64,000 nt of DNA. It comes from Erythrobacter sp. AP23. GTDB lineage: Bacteria > Pseudomonadota > Alphaproteobacteria > Sphingomonadales > Sphingomonadaceae. Under the pieces are notes generated by a model that saw only the letters and a program-made list of their open reading frames with translations, made no database searches and had not been told where the DNA came from. Below are positions 7,703 to 15,260 of the stretch, one piece after another. The position numbers and the translations under genes were made by a program. Location: NCBI RefSeq assembly GCF_001542855.1, contig NZ_LNBY01000001.1, positions 558,001-622,000 on the forward strand. The letters run 5' to 3'. Each line of letters begins with the position of its first letter. Position 1 is the stretch's first letter.

Positions 7703-9417
7703 TCCTACGCTCGCTTGCCCTCGCCGCCGTTGCCACCGCCACATTTTCCGCCGAGACGGCGATGGCGCAAAACGGCAGCGTCGACTATTTCACCCGCTCG
7801 CGCGCCGCCGCCCTGCCGCAAATGCTCTCGACCGACGACCGCGCCTATTACGGTTCGCTGTTCGAAGCGATCGATGCGCGCAACTGGGACCGGGTCGAGG
7901 TGATGCTCGCTGGCCGCACCGATGGTCCGCTGCACGGCGCGGCGCTGGCGAGCTATTACCTCCACCCCGAAAGCCCGCGGATCGAACTGCCGCGGATCGA
8001 GGCCTGGCTGGCCCGTTACGCCGACCTTCCCGAGGCGGAGGCGATGGTCCGGCTGGGGCAGACGCGCGGACTCGAAAACCCGCCACGCCTTCGCGCCGAG
8101 CGCAATCTCGTCCGCCAGCCCGGTATGACCAAGCGCATCCGTCCGCGCGCGGTCCAGGACGGGACGATGCCCGAAAGCGTGAAGTCGGCGATCCTCGAGC
8201 GGATAACCAATGACGATCCCGACGGCGCCCGGCTGCTGCTCGACGGGGTCGATGCCACGCTCTCTCCGCAGGCGCGCGCCGAATGGCGCTATCGCGTCGC
8301 CTGGAGCTATTACATCGAGAACCGGGACGCTCAGGCTTGGGCGCTTGCCGACACGGTACGCGACGGCGGCAGCGGCGCCTGGGTGGCGGAAGGTGACTGG
8401 GCCGCCGGGCTCGCCGCCTGGCGACTGGGCGATTGCGAGCGCGCCGCCGAGGCCTTCCAGCGCTCTGCCGCTGGCGCAGTCAATCCCGAACTCGGCGCCG
8501 CCGCGCATTACTGGGCCAGCCGCGCCTTGATCCGCTGCCGCATGCCCGAGCAGGCGGACGAGCAATTGCGCGGAGCGGCGCGCTTCCCCGAAACGCTCTA
8601 CGGCATGCTCGCGCATGAGCAGATGGGGCGCGACCTGCCGCCCACGCATACCGAGCCCGACCTCACCGCCGACGACTGGCGCCGGCTGCAGGACGAACAG
8701 GCAGTCCGCCAGGCGGTCATGCTCGCCGAGATCGGCCAGCGCGAGCAGGCGGAGAACGACATCCTGTGGCTGGTACGCACCGGCGATCCGGACGATTTCG
8801 GCGCGCTCGCCCGCCTTGCCCGCGCACTCGGGCTGACCGGCGCGCAGAATTACATGGCCTACAACGCCCCGCGCGGCGAAGCGGCGCACCCGAGCTTGCG
8901 CTATCCGGTTACCTTCCGCGCACCCGTGGGCGGCTGGCGGGTCGATCCGGCGCTAGCCTTTGCCCACGCTTTGCAGGAATCGAATTTCCGCGAACGCGTA
9001 GTCAGCCCGGCGGGAGCGATCGGCCTGATGCAGATCATGCCGATCACGCGCCGCGAATATGCCGCCTCGATCAACATGAGCGCGGGCGCCGACCTCAAGG
9101 ACCCGGCGGTCAACCTTGCATTCGGTCAGCGCACGCTCGAAGCGCTCGGCAGCGCGAATTACACGCAGGGCAAGCTGCCCAAGGTGATGGCCGCCTACAA
9201 TGCCGGCCCAAGCCCGGTGATGCGCTGGGAAAGCGAGATCCGCGACCAGGACGATCCGTTGTTGTGGATGGAATCGATCCCCTATTGGGAAACCCGCGGC
9301 TATGTCGCGATCGTGATGCGCAATTACTGGATGTACCTGCGCCAGGCCAATGCCCTTGCCCCCAGCCGCACCGACCTTGCCGAAAACGACTGGCCGCTAT
9401 TCCCCCGCGTCCGATAG
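7699..9417 (+). CDS. Soluble lytic murein transglycosylase
   Basis: This 572-residue secreted protein cleaves peptidoglycan glycan strands, releasing anhydro-muropeptides. It begins with a signal peptide (to about residue 23, ending AMAQ). A long helical superhelix domain (residues about 30-400) is followed by the C-terminal goose-lysozyme-like SLT domain. The catalytic Glu is residue 427 in HALQESNF, followed by GAIGLMQIMP and MAAYNAGP motifs. The ATG at 7699 overlaps the preceding stop (ATGA); a longer upstream frame is shadow. It probably forms an operon with the upstream glycosylase-like gene, and moaB follows 12 bases later. Confidence 0.95.
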   Translation: MILRSLALAAVATATFSAETAMAQNGSVDYFTRSRAAALPQMLSTDDRAYYGSLFEAIDARNWDRVEVMLAGRTDGPLHGAALASYYLHPESPRIELPRIEAWLARYADLPEAEAMVRLGQTRGLENPPRLRAERNLVRQPGMTKRIRPRAVQDGTMPESVKSAILERITNDDPDGARLLLDGVDATLSPQARAEWRYRVAWSYYIENRDAQAWALADTVRDGGSGAWVAEGDWAAGLAAWRLGDCERAAEAFQRSAAGAVNPELGAAAHYWASRALIRCRMPEQADEQLRGAARFPETLYGMLAHEQMGRDLPPTHTEPDLTADDWRRLQDEQAVRQAVMLAEIGQREQAENDILWLVRTGDPDDFGALARLARALGLTGAQNYMAYNAPRGEAAHPSLRYPVTFRAPVGGWRVDPALAFAHALQESNFRERVVSPAGAIGLMQIMPITRREYAASINMSAGADLKDPAVNLAFGQRTLEALGSANYTQGKLPKVMAAYNAGPSPVMRWESEIRDQDDPLLWMESIPYWETRGYVAIVMRNYWMYLRQANALAPSRTDLAENDWPLFPRVR

Positions 9418-9429
9418 GAGCCTGCCCCC

Positions 9430-9957
9430 ATGGCGATCGACGAAAGCCTTGCCTTCAAGCCGGTCCGCATCGCGTTGCTGACCGTTTCGGATTCGCGCAC
9501 GCCGGCCGACGATAGCTCGGGCGATATACTCGCCCAGCGGATCGAGGACGCTGGCCACGATTTGGCGACCCGCGAGATCAGCCGCGACGATGTCGGCGAG
9601 CTGACCGCGCACCTGCATCGCTGGATCGACGACGAAAGCATCGATTGCATCATTTGTACCGGCGGTACCGGCCTCACCGGGCGCGATGTGACGCCCGAAG
9701 CACTCCACAAGGTCAAGAGCAAGGACATCCCCGGCTTCGGTGAACTGTTCCGCTGGCTCAGCTACGAGACCATCGGCACCAGCACGATCCAGAGCCGCGC
9801 CTGCGCGGTGCTGGCGCGCGGGACCTATATCTTCGCACTGCCCGGCTCGAACGGCGCGGTGAAGGACGGGTGGGACAAGATCCTCGTCCACCAGCTCGAC
9901 AGCCGCTTTCGCCCCTGCAATTTCGTCGAGCTGATGCCGCGCCTGCGCGAGCGCTGA
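9430..9957 (+). CDS. moaB: Molybdenum cofactor biosynthesis protein B
   Basis: MoaB belongs to the MogA/MoaB molybdopterin-binding fold that adenylates molybdopterin during cofactor assembly, although in many bacteria the B form is dispensable. The 175-residue length fits. Visible motifs are LLTVSDSRT at residues 16-24, ICTGGTGLTGRDVTPEA in the middle, and FALPGSNGAVKDGWDKI near the C-terminus. It has a GGAG-type ribosome site (taggagcctgcccc before ATG). It follows the transglycosylase by 12 bases, with no other molybdenum genes in the window. Confidence 0.94.
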   Translation: MAIDESLAFKPVRIALLTVSDSRTPADDSSGDILAQRIEDAGHDLATREISRDDVGELTAHLHRWIDDESIDCIICTGGTGLTGRDVTPEALHKVKSKDIPGFGELFRWLSYETIGTSTIQSRACAVLARGTYIFALPGSNGAVKDGWDKILVHQLDSRFRPCNFVELMPRLRER

Positions 9958-10012
9958 GGAACCTCCCTCCTTCCCCACGCGTCGTCAGGATAAGCTGCCA
10001 AGGGGACGCGAC

Positions 10013-11047
10013 CTGCCCGACATCGCCCTGCTTTCCACAAGCACGGTCCTGCTACTGTTTGGTGCGACGGCGCTGGTCATCGCGCTCGTCGGCACAAGGA
10101 TGGCAGGGCTGGCGGATACGCTTGCCGATCGCACAGGTTTCGGAGAGGCACTGGTCGGCTCGGTCCTCCTCGGTGCAGGGACCAGCATCGCCGGTATCGT
10201 GACTTCGACCAGCACGGCGGCCAGCGGCGCCCCCGACCTCGCCATATCCAATGCGGTGGGAGGCATCGCGGCACAGACCATGTTCCTGGCCATCGCCGAT
10301 GTCGCTTATCGCCGGGTCAATCTCGAACATGCCGCCGCCAGCCCGGTCAACCTGGGTCAGGCCAGCGTGCTGATCATCCTCCTGATCCTGCCGATAATGG
10401 CCTGGGCCTCACCGCCGATTGCGATCTGGAGCGTCAACCTGCTCACCCCCGTGCTAGTCGCGACCTATCTGGTCGGCCTGCATAACGCCCACCGCATCAA
10501 GCAGGAGCCGATGTGGTTACCGCGCAGCACCAGCGATACGCGCGACGAGGACGAGGATGAGTGCGACGATGACCGGCCGATCTGGCTCTTAGCAGCGCTG
10601 TTCGCGGCCATGGTCGGCGTCGTCGGCCTATGCGGCTGGCTGGTCGGCGCCACCGGACTCGAACTGTCGCAGCGGCTCGGCATCTCGCAAGGCGTCGTCG
10701 GCGCGCTGGGCACGGCGGTGGTCACCTCGCTGCCCGAGCTCGTCACCACCATCGCCGCCGTGCGTCGCGGCGCGCTCCAACTTGCGGTCGGCGGGATCAT
10801 CGGCGGCAACATGTTCGATGCGCTGTTCGTCGCCGCGAGCGATGTCGCCTATCGCGATGGCAGCATTTACAATGCCATCACCGAGCGCACCGTGTTCTGG
10901 ATGGCACTGGCCACCCTGATGACCGCCGTGCTGCTCCTCGGCCTGCTGCGGCGCGAACGGCAGGGCCCTGGCGGGATCGGTTGGGAATCGGTCCTGCTGA
11001 TCGGTCTGTGGTTCGGTGGCGCGGTGCTTCAGGTCAGCTTGGGATAG
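10013..11047 (+). CDS. CaCA-family cation (sodium/calcium-type) antiporter, probable CTG start
   Basis: This is a membrane cation exchanger with two inverted alpha-repeats. The first is GSVLLGAGTSIAGIVTSTST with SNAVGGIAAQT; the second is GTAVVTSLPELVTTIAAVRRG with GGIIGGNMFDALF. An acidic loop (DTRDEDEDECDDD) lies between the halves, as is common for Ca2+-linked members. The first ATG is at 10100, but the same frame upstream encodes a complete hydrophobic helix (ALLSTSTVLLLFGATALVIALV) needed for the fold. No ATG, GTG or TTG is available there; a CTG at 10013 follows AAGGGG by 7 bases. With this start the protein has 344 residues. Ion specificity is not determined. Confidence 0.85.
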   Translation: MPDIALLSTSTVLLLFGATALVIALVGTRMAGLADTLADRTGFGEALVGSVLLGAGTSIAGIVTSTSTAASGAPDLAISNAVGGIAAQTMFLAIADVAYRRVNLEHAAASPVNLGQASVLIILLILPIMAWASPPIAIWSVNLLTPVLVATYLVGLHNAHRIKQEPMWLPRSTSDTRDEDEDECDDDRPIWLLAALFAAMVGVVGLCGWLVGATGLELSQRLGISQGVVGALGTAVVTSLPELVTTIAAVRRGALQLAVGGIIGGNMFDALFVAASDVAYRDGSIYNAITERTVFWMALATLMTAVLLLGLLRRERQGPGGIGWESVLLIGLWFGGAVLQVSLG

Positions 11048-11066
11048 CGTCTCGACCGCGCCTTTT

Positions 11067-11081
11067 GTTCCATGTATGTTC
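11067..11081 (+). promoter_or_regulatory. LexA (SOS) box, GTTC-N7-GTTC
   Basis: GTTCCATGTATGTTC is an exact match to the alphaproteobacterial LexA operator GTTC-N7-GTTC. It lies 6 bases before the ATG at 11088 of the radical SAM gene, and 20 bases after the stop of the antiporter gene. A repressor bound here would occlude the promoter/start region, so the gene is predicted to be DNA-damage inducible. Confidence 0.8.
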
Positions 11082-11087
11082 TCGTAT

Positions 11088-12185
11088 ATGAAACGCCGAC
11101 TCGCCCCTGCCATTGCCGGTCGCGGTGCGCAGGGTGCCGAGGTGCCCACGCGCTTCGGCCTCGCTACGCGCGAGGTGGATGGCGACTGGCGCGACTATGT
11201 AGAGCGGCTGGCCAATCTCGAAGGGGGCCCGCCGGTGAAACTGCGCACGCAGGTGACCGAGGAGCATCCGAAGACGATCCTCAGCTTCAACCAGTCGCCC
11301 GACGTGCCCTTCGACCGGTCGGTCAACGCCTATCGCGGGTGCGAGCATGGCTGCGTCTACTGCTTCGCGCGGCCCACGCATGCCTATCACGACCTGTCGC
11401 CCGGGCTGGATTTCGAGACCAGGCTCTTCGCCAAGCCCAACGCGGCGGAGCTTTTGCGGGCAACGCTGGCCAAGCCGAAGTATCGCCCCAAGCCGATTTC
11501 GATGGGGACCAATACGGATCCCTACCAGCCGATCGAGGCGCGGTATCGGATCACGCGGCAGGTGCTCGAAGTGTGCCTCGACGCTCGCCATCCTGTGACG
11601 GTCACCACGAAGTCGGACCGCGTGCTGGCCGATCTGGATCTTCTGGAGCAGCTCGCCGAGCGCCGATTGGTGGCGGTCGCGATATCGGTGACCACGCTCG
11701 ACCCCAAACTGTCGGGAAAGCTCGAACCGCGCGCAGCTGCTCCCGCCAAGCGCCTGCAGGCCTTACAGAAACTGGTCGAGGCGGGCGTGCCGACGCATTG
11801 CTCTGTCTCGCCGATCATCCCCGCGATCACCGACGAGTTCATGGAGGAGATAGTACAGCGCGTTGCCGCCATCGGCACCGGCAGCGTGGGCTGGATCCCG
11901 CTGCGCCTGCCGCACGAGGTCGCCCCGCTGTTCCGCGAATGGCTCTCGGTCCATTTCCCCGAACGCGGCGACAAGGTGATGAGCATCGTCCGCTCTATCC
12001 GCGGCGGAAAGGACAATGATCCCGACTTCCACACCCGCCTGAAGCCGGAGGGCGTGTGGGCCGACCTGTTCCGCGCGCGGTTCCGTGTGGCTTGCAAGCG
12101 TGCGGGGCTCGGCAAGGCGAAATTCGAACTGGACTGCACGCTGTTCAGGCCGCCAGCGGTGGGCGGGCAGTTGCGGTTGCTATGA
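11088..12185 (+). CDS. PA0069-family radical SAM protein (spore photoproduct lyase-like)
   Basis: This 365-residue protein is a radical S-adenosylmethionine enzyme of the PA0069/Rv2578c family, distantly related to spore photoproduct lyase. The iron-sulfur motif is CEHGCVYC, with Cys85, Cys89 and Cys92 (CxxxCxxC), in the context NAYRGCEHGCVYCFARPTH. Further family features are GTNTDPYQP and VTTKSDRVLADLDLL. The reaction is not established for the family. The ATG at 11088 is chosen because similarity begins there (MKRRLAPAIAGRG) and because it sits directly behind the LexA box. An upstream frame to 11016 overlaps the antiporter gene and is rejected. SOS control supports a role in DNA-damage processing. 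Confidence 0.92.
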   Translation: MKRRLAPAIAGRGAQGAEVPTRFGLATREVDGDWRDYVERLANLEGGPPVKLRTQVTEEHPKTILSFNQSPDVPFDRSVNAYRGCEHGCVYCFARPTHAYHDLSPGLDFETRLFAKPNAAELLRATLAKPKYRPKPISMGTNTDPYQPIEARYRITRQVLEVCLDARHPVTVTTKSDRVLADLDLLEQLAERRLVAVAISVTTLDPKLSGKLEPRAAAPAKRLQALQKLVEAGVPTHCSVSPIIPAITDEFMEEIVQRVAAIGTGSVGWIPLRLPHEVAPLFREWLSVHFPERGDKVMSIVRSIRGGKDNDPDFHTRLKPEGVWADLFRARFRVACKRAGLGKAKFELDCTLFRPPAVGGQLRLL

Positions 12186-12190
12186 AAGGT

Positions 12191-12232
12191 CCGCCCCCAC
12201 AGGGGGAGGGGGAACACGTAGTGGTGGAGGGG
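12191..12232. repeat. Palindromic repeat, left copy around the first DUF559 gene
   Basis: This repeat combines a C-rich/G-rich hairpin (CCCCC ACA GGGGG) with GGGGGAACACGTAGTGGTGG, the latter carrying an ACCAC-TAC-GTGGT-type dyad. The copy at 12621-12663 is its inverted counterpart, matching over about 33 bases with a few differences. It lies just after the radical SAM stop and just before the DUF559 start. Confidence 0.8.
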
Positions 12233-12240
12233 CACATGCT

Positions 12241-12615
12241 ATGATCACCGGATCACGCGAAACGATCAAGCGAGCACGCCAGCTTCGCAGCGAGATGAGC
12301 GTGCCCGAGCGGCTTCTATGGCAGCACCTTCGCAAACGTCCGGGCGGGTTCAAGTTTCGACGCCAGCACCCGGCTGGCATCTATGTGCTCGACTTTTACT
12401 GCGCGCGGCTGCGATTGGCCGTCGAGGTCGATGGATGGGCGCACGACAGCGTTAAGACGATCGCGAGGGACAGACAAAGGTCGGCATTCCTCCGGTCGCA
12501 GGGCATTGCCACGACGCGCATTCCGGCGAAGGCAGTCTTGGACAGTGTTGAAGCCGTGATGGTTCGGCTTGCCGATATTTGCGAAGCGCGGGCGGATGGT
12601 CTCTTGAGCCGGTGA
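12241..12615 (+). CDS. DUF559 (Vsr-like) endonuclease-domain protein
   Basis: This 124-residue protein is a single DUF559 domain, a PD-(D/E)xK-type fold related to very-short-patch repair endonucleases. Family landmarks are SVPERLLWQHLR (Glu early in the domain), GFKFRRQHPAGIYVLDFYC (Asp of the active site) and LAVEVDGWAHD (ExD pair). The ATG at 12241 begins just after a palindromic repeat; a longer frame back to 12085 overlaps the radical SAM gene and is shadow. It may be read through from the LexA-controlled gene upstream. Inverted repeats enclose the gene. A second DUF559 gene with a different repeat is at 60308-60772. Its biological role is unknown. Confidence 0.9.
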   Translation: MITGSRETIKRARQLRSEMSVPERLLWQHLRKRPGGFKFRRQHPAGIYVLDFYCARLRLAVEVDGWAHDSVKTIARDRQRSAFLRSQGIATTRIPAKAVLDSVEAVMVRLADICEARADGLLSR

Positions 12616-12620
12616 GGGTA

Positions 12621-12663
12621 CCCCTCCACCACTACGTGGTCCCCCTCCCCGTTCCGGGGAGGC
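12621..12663. repeat. Palindromic repeat, right copy around the first DUF559 gene
   Basis: Inverted counterpart of 12191-12232: CCCCTCCACC, then the dyad ACCACTACGTGGT, then a second hairpin CCCC-GTTC-CGGGG. It ends exactly at the stop codon (12663-12665) of the convergent DUF1330 gene, so it might also serve as a bidirectional terminator. Confidence 0.8.
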
Positions 12664-13094
12664 TAGAACCCCTCGCCCGCCTCGCCCGGCGCAAACCGCA
12701 TCAGCCTGCTGTCCGCCAGCGCTGCGGTGCGGTTGACGACCGCCTGCTGGTAGTCCGGATCCTTGATCATCTCGAAGAAGGCGCCCGCATTGGGGTATTG
12801 CGCCACGAAGCCATCGTGCCAGCGTTTGTCGTCGGGCCCGGTCACCATCGTCTGGAACGCCCCGCGCCAGAAGATATCGCCGCCCACGCGGCGGAAGATC
12901 GGGCCGCTGGTCTTGCCGTATTCTTCATAGGCGCGGCGTCCGCTCCAGCCGTTGCCGTGATGCTCGTGCCCTTCCGGATATTCCGCCTCGTCGCGGTAGA
13001 GCAGCAGGTTGAGCATGTGGATCGGCTCGTCGCGCGGCAGGTCCTTGAAAGCCCGGAAATTGGCCGGGCTCGGATCGATATAGGTTGCGCTCAT
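12663..13094 (-). CDS. DUF1330-like protein
   Basis: This 143-residue protein resembles the DUF1330 / dimeric alpha-beta barrel group: IHMLNLLLYRDEAEYP, RAYEEYGKTSGPIFRRVGGD and a C-terminal WHDGFVAQYPNAGAFFEMI segment followed by a conserved-looking RLMRFAPG. Such small ferredoxin-like domains have no agreed function. The start at 13094 (MSATYIDPSP) has GGGG upstream; the longer frame to 13157 overlaps the DUF411 gene. It lies 20 bases downstream of the DUF411 gene on the same strand and may share its transcript. Confidence 0.78.
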   Translation of the reverse strand: MSATYIDPSPANFRAFKDLPRDEPIHMLNLLLYRDEAEYPEGHEHHGNGWSGRRAYEEYGKTSGPIFRRVGGDIFWRGAFQTMVTGPDDKRWHDGFVAQYPNAGAFFEMIKDPDYQQAVVNRTAALADSRLMRFAPGEAGEGF

Positions 13095-13114
13095 CGGGTC
13101 TCCCCCTGTGTTGT

Positions 13115-13582
13115 TCAGTGCCGGTGCGCAGGAGCGCCGCCTTCGTAGCGCGCCCATACGCGGTGTTTGCCGTCACGCCCGATCAGCACGACCATATAGG
13201 GGTCCGACCGTCCCGGAACCTCCATCCCCGGCGACCCCGCGACCATACCCGGCACGCTGAGGCCGACCGCATCGGGTCGGCTAGCGAGCAGCCGCCGGAT
13301 GTCGGCGGCTGGGACGTGCCCCTCGATCGTGTAGCCCTCCACCCTGGCCGTGTGGCAGGACCGCAAGGTGTCGGGCACCCCGGCCGCCCGCGCAACCGGG
13401 TCGAGCTTGTCGACATCGCGCGTGGTGACGGTGAAGCCGGCAGCCTCCATCCGCTCGACCCATTCGCTGCAGCACCCGCACCACGGCGTCTTGGTCACGT
13501 CGATCACCGTGGCAGCGGCGGCCTGCGTACAGGCAAGCAGCGCGAGCGGGGCGAGCAGCATCGAAAGCGGACGGCGTTTCAT
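13115..13582 (-). CDS. DUF411 secreted metal-binding protein
   Basis: This 155-residue protein has an N-terminal signal segment (to about residue 22) and the DUF411 cysteine motif TPWCGCCSEW with Cys35, Cys37 and Cys38. A conserved SCHTARVEGYTIEGHVPA segment and a terminal histidine pair follow. Members are found next to copper and other metal-resistance genes and are thought to bind metal in the periplasm. Here no copper-resistance gene is adjacent; the neighbours are a DUF1330 gene and an acyl-CoA synthetase. The ATG at 13582 is the natural start. Confidence 0.88.
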   Translation of the reverse strand: MKRRPLSMLLAPLALLACTQAAAATVIDVTKTPWCGCCSEWVERMEAAGFTVTTRDVDKLDPVARAAGVPDTLRSCHTARVEGYTIEGHVPAADIRRLLASRPDAVGLSVPGMVAGSPGMEVPGRSDPYMVVLIGRDGKHRVWARYEGGAPAHRH

Positions 13583-13627
13583 GTCGTAGAAGTCCCTGGT
13601 TCTTCGGATAGCGCGGAAAGGTGCGGC

Positions 13628-15226
13628 TCAGCCGAGCGTATAGTCGCTGAACCGCTCGCGCAGGTCCTTCTTGCTGATCTTGCCGGTGGCGGTGTGCGGG
13701 ATGTCGTCGACGAATTCGACCGCATCAGGCAGCCACCACTTGGCGACCTTGTCGGCAAGGAAGCTGGTGAGATCCTCGGGGCCGACGTCCTGCCCTTCCT
13801 TGCGGACGACAAACAGCACGGGGCGCTCATCCCATTTGGGGTGCGGCATGCCGATCGCGGCGGCCTCGGCGACGGCGGGATGGCCGACGGCGGCATTTTC
13901 CAGCTCGACCGAGCTGATCCATTCGCCGCCCGACTTTATCACGTCCTTGGTCCGGTCGGTGATCTGCATGGTGCCGTCGGGGTGAAGGATCGCCACGTCG
14001 CCGGTGTTGAACCAGCCATCGGCGTCGATCGCGTCTTCCTCCGCCTTGAAATAGCGTTTCACCACCCACGGCCCGCGGATATGCAGCGCGCCCGAGCTTT
14101 CCCCATCGCGCGGCAGCACCTTGGTCGGATCGTCGAGATCGACCGTGCGCAGTTCGACGCCGAAGATCGGGCGGCCCTGCTTCATGGTCTTCTCGACCTT
14201 CTGGTCGAAGGTCAGTTCGTCCCAGTCGCCGGTTGGTCCGCCGACGGTGCCGATCGGGCTCGTCTCGGTCATGCCCCAGGCATGCTGGACGCGCGTGCCG
14301 TTCTTCATCAGCCGCTCGATCATGAAGCGCGGCGCGGCCGAACCGCCAATCGTCGCCGCGCGCAGCTTGGGCAGGTCGATGCCTTGCGCGTCGCAATACT
14401 GGAAATGCGCCAGCCACACCGTCGGCACGCCGGCGGAATCGGTGACGCCTTCGGTTTTCATCAGCTCGTCGAGCACGGCGGGATCGTTGACCGCGCTGAA
14501 GACGAACTTGATGCCGGCCATCGCGCCTGCATAGGGCAGGCCCCAGCTCGCCGCGTGGAACATCGGCACGACGGGAAGCATCACGCTCGACGCGCTGAAG
14601 TTGAACGCAGCGGGCTGCAAACCGGCGATCGCGTGCAGCATGGTGGAGCGGTGTTCGTACTGGACGCCTTTGGGGTTGCCCGTGGTGCCGCTGGTGTAGC
14701 AGATCATGCAGGGGTCGCGTTCGTCGACCTCGGCCCATTTGTAGTCACCATCCTGCCCGGCGATCCAGTCTTCGAAACTGGGCGCGTGCTCGCCGCTGTC
14801 GAAGCAGATGTAGTGCTCCACGCCCGGCCACTTGTCGCGCATCTTGTCGATGATCGGCTGGAACGCCGCATCGTAGAGCATGACTTTGTCTTCGGCGTGA
14901 TTGACGATGTATTCGAGCTGGTCCTCGAACAGGCGCGGGTTGCAGGTGTGCAGCACGCCGCCCATCCCCGCCACGCCGAACCAGCTGACGAGGTGGCGCG
15001 CGTGGTTCATCGCCAGGCTCGCGACCTTGTCGCCCTTCTTCAGGCCCAGCGCGAGCAGCGCTTGGCTCATCTTGCGCGCATCGCGATGGATGCCCGCCCA
15101 GTCGGTGCGGGTTTCGCTTCCATCGGCCCAGCGGGTGACGATTTCACGGTCGGGGGCTTCCCGGGCAGCGTGGTCGATCACATGCCCAATGCGCATGGTC
15201 CAGTCCTGCATCGCGCCAAGCGACAT
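13628..15226 (-). CDS. Long/medium-chain fatty-acyl-CoA synthetase (AMP-forming)
   Basis: This enzyme activates carboxylic acids to acyl-CoA through an acyl-adenylate. The 532-residue protein has the AMP-binding loop [17 protein letters not shown] (near residue 180), [24 protein letters not shown] and the C-terminal [10 protein letters not shown] and [13 protein letters not shown] (catalytic Lys) motifs. The ATG at 15226 (MSLGAMQDW) is chosen because AGGAGAG lies just upstream; an earlier ATG at 15256 lacks that spacing. It is 34 bases downstream of dnaE. Chain-length specificity cannot be read from sequence. Confidence 0.93.
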   Translation of the reverse strand: MSLGAMQDWTMRIGHVIDHAAREAPDREIVTRWADGSETRTDWAGIHRDARKMSQALLALGLKKGDKVASLAMNHARHLVSWFGVAGMGGVLHTCNPRLFEDQLEYIVNHAEDKVMLYDAAFQPIIDKMRDKWPGVEHYICFDSGEHAPSFEDWIAGQDGDYKWAEVDERDPCMICYTSGTTGNPKGVQYEHRSTMLHAIAGLQPAAFNFSASSVMLPVVPMFHAASWGLPYAGAMAGIKFVFSAVNDPAVLDELMKTEGVTDSAGVPTVWLAHFQYCDAQGIDLPKLRAATIGGSAAPRFMIERLMKNGTRVQHAWGMTETSPIGTVGGPTGDWDELTFDQKVEKTMKQGRPIFGVELRTVDLDDPTKVLPRDGESSGALHIRGPWVVKRYFKAEEDAIDADGWFNTGDVAILHPDGTMQITDRTKDVIKSGGEWISSVELENAAVGHPAVAEAAAIGMPHPKWDERPVLFVVRKEGQDVGPEDLTSFLADKVAKWWLPDAVEFVDDIPHTATGKISKKDLRERFSDYTLG

Positions 15227-15260
15227 ACTCTCTCCTCTTACCTGTATCAGGCCCAATGGC

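Noticed and set aside
12180-12190. Possible target-site duplication around the first DUF559 unit (GCTATGAAAGG against GCTAGAACC)
   Set aside because: Too short and imperfect to distinguish from chance.
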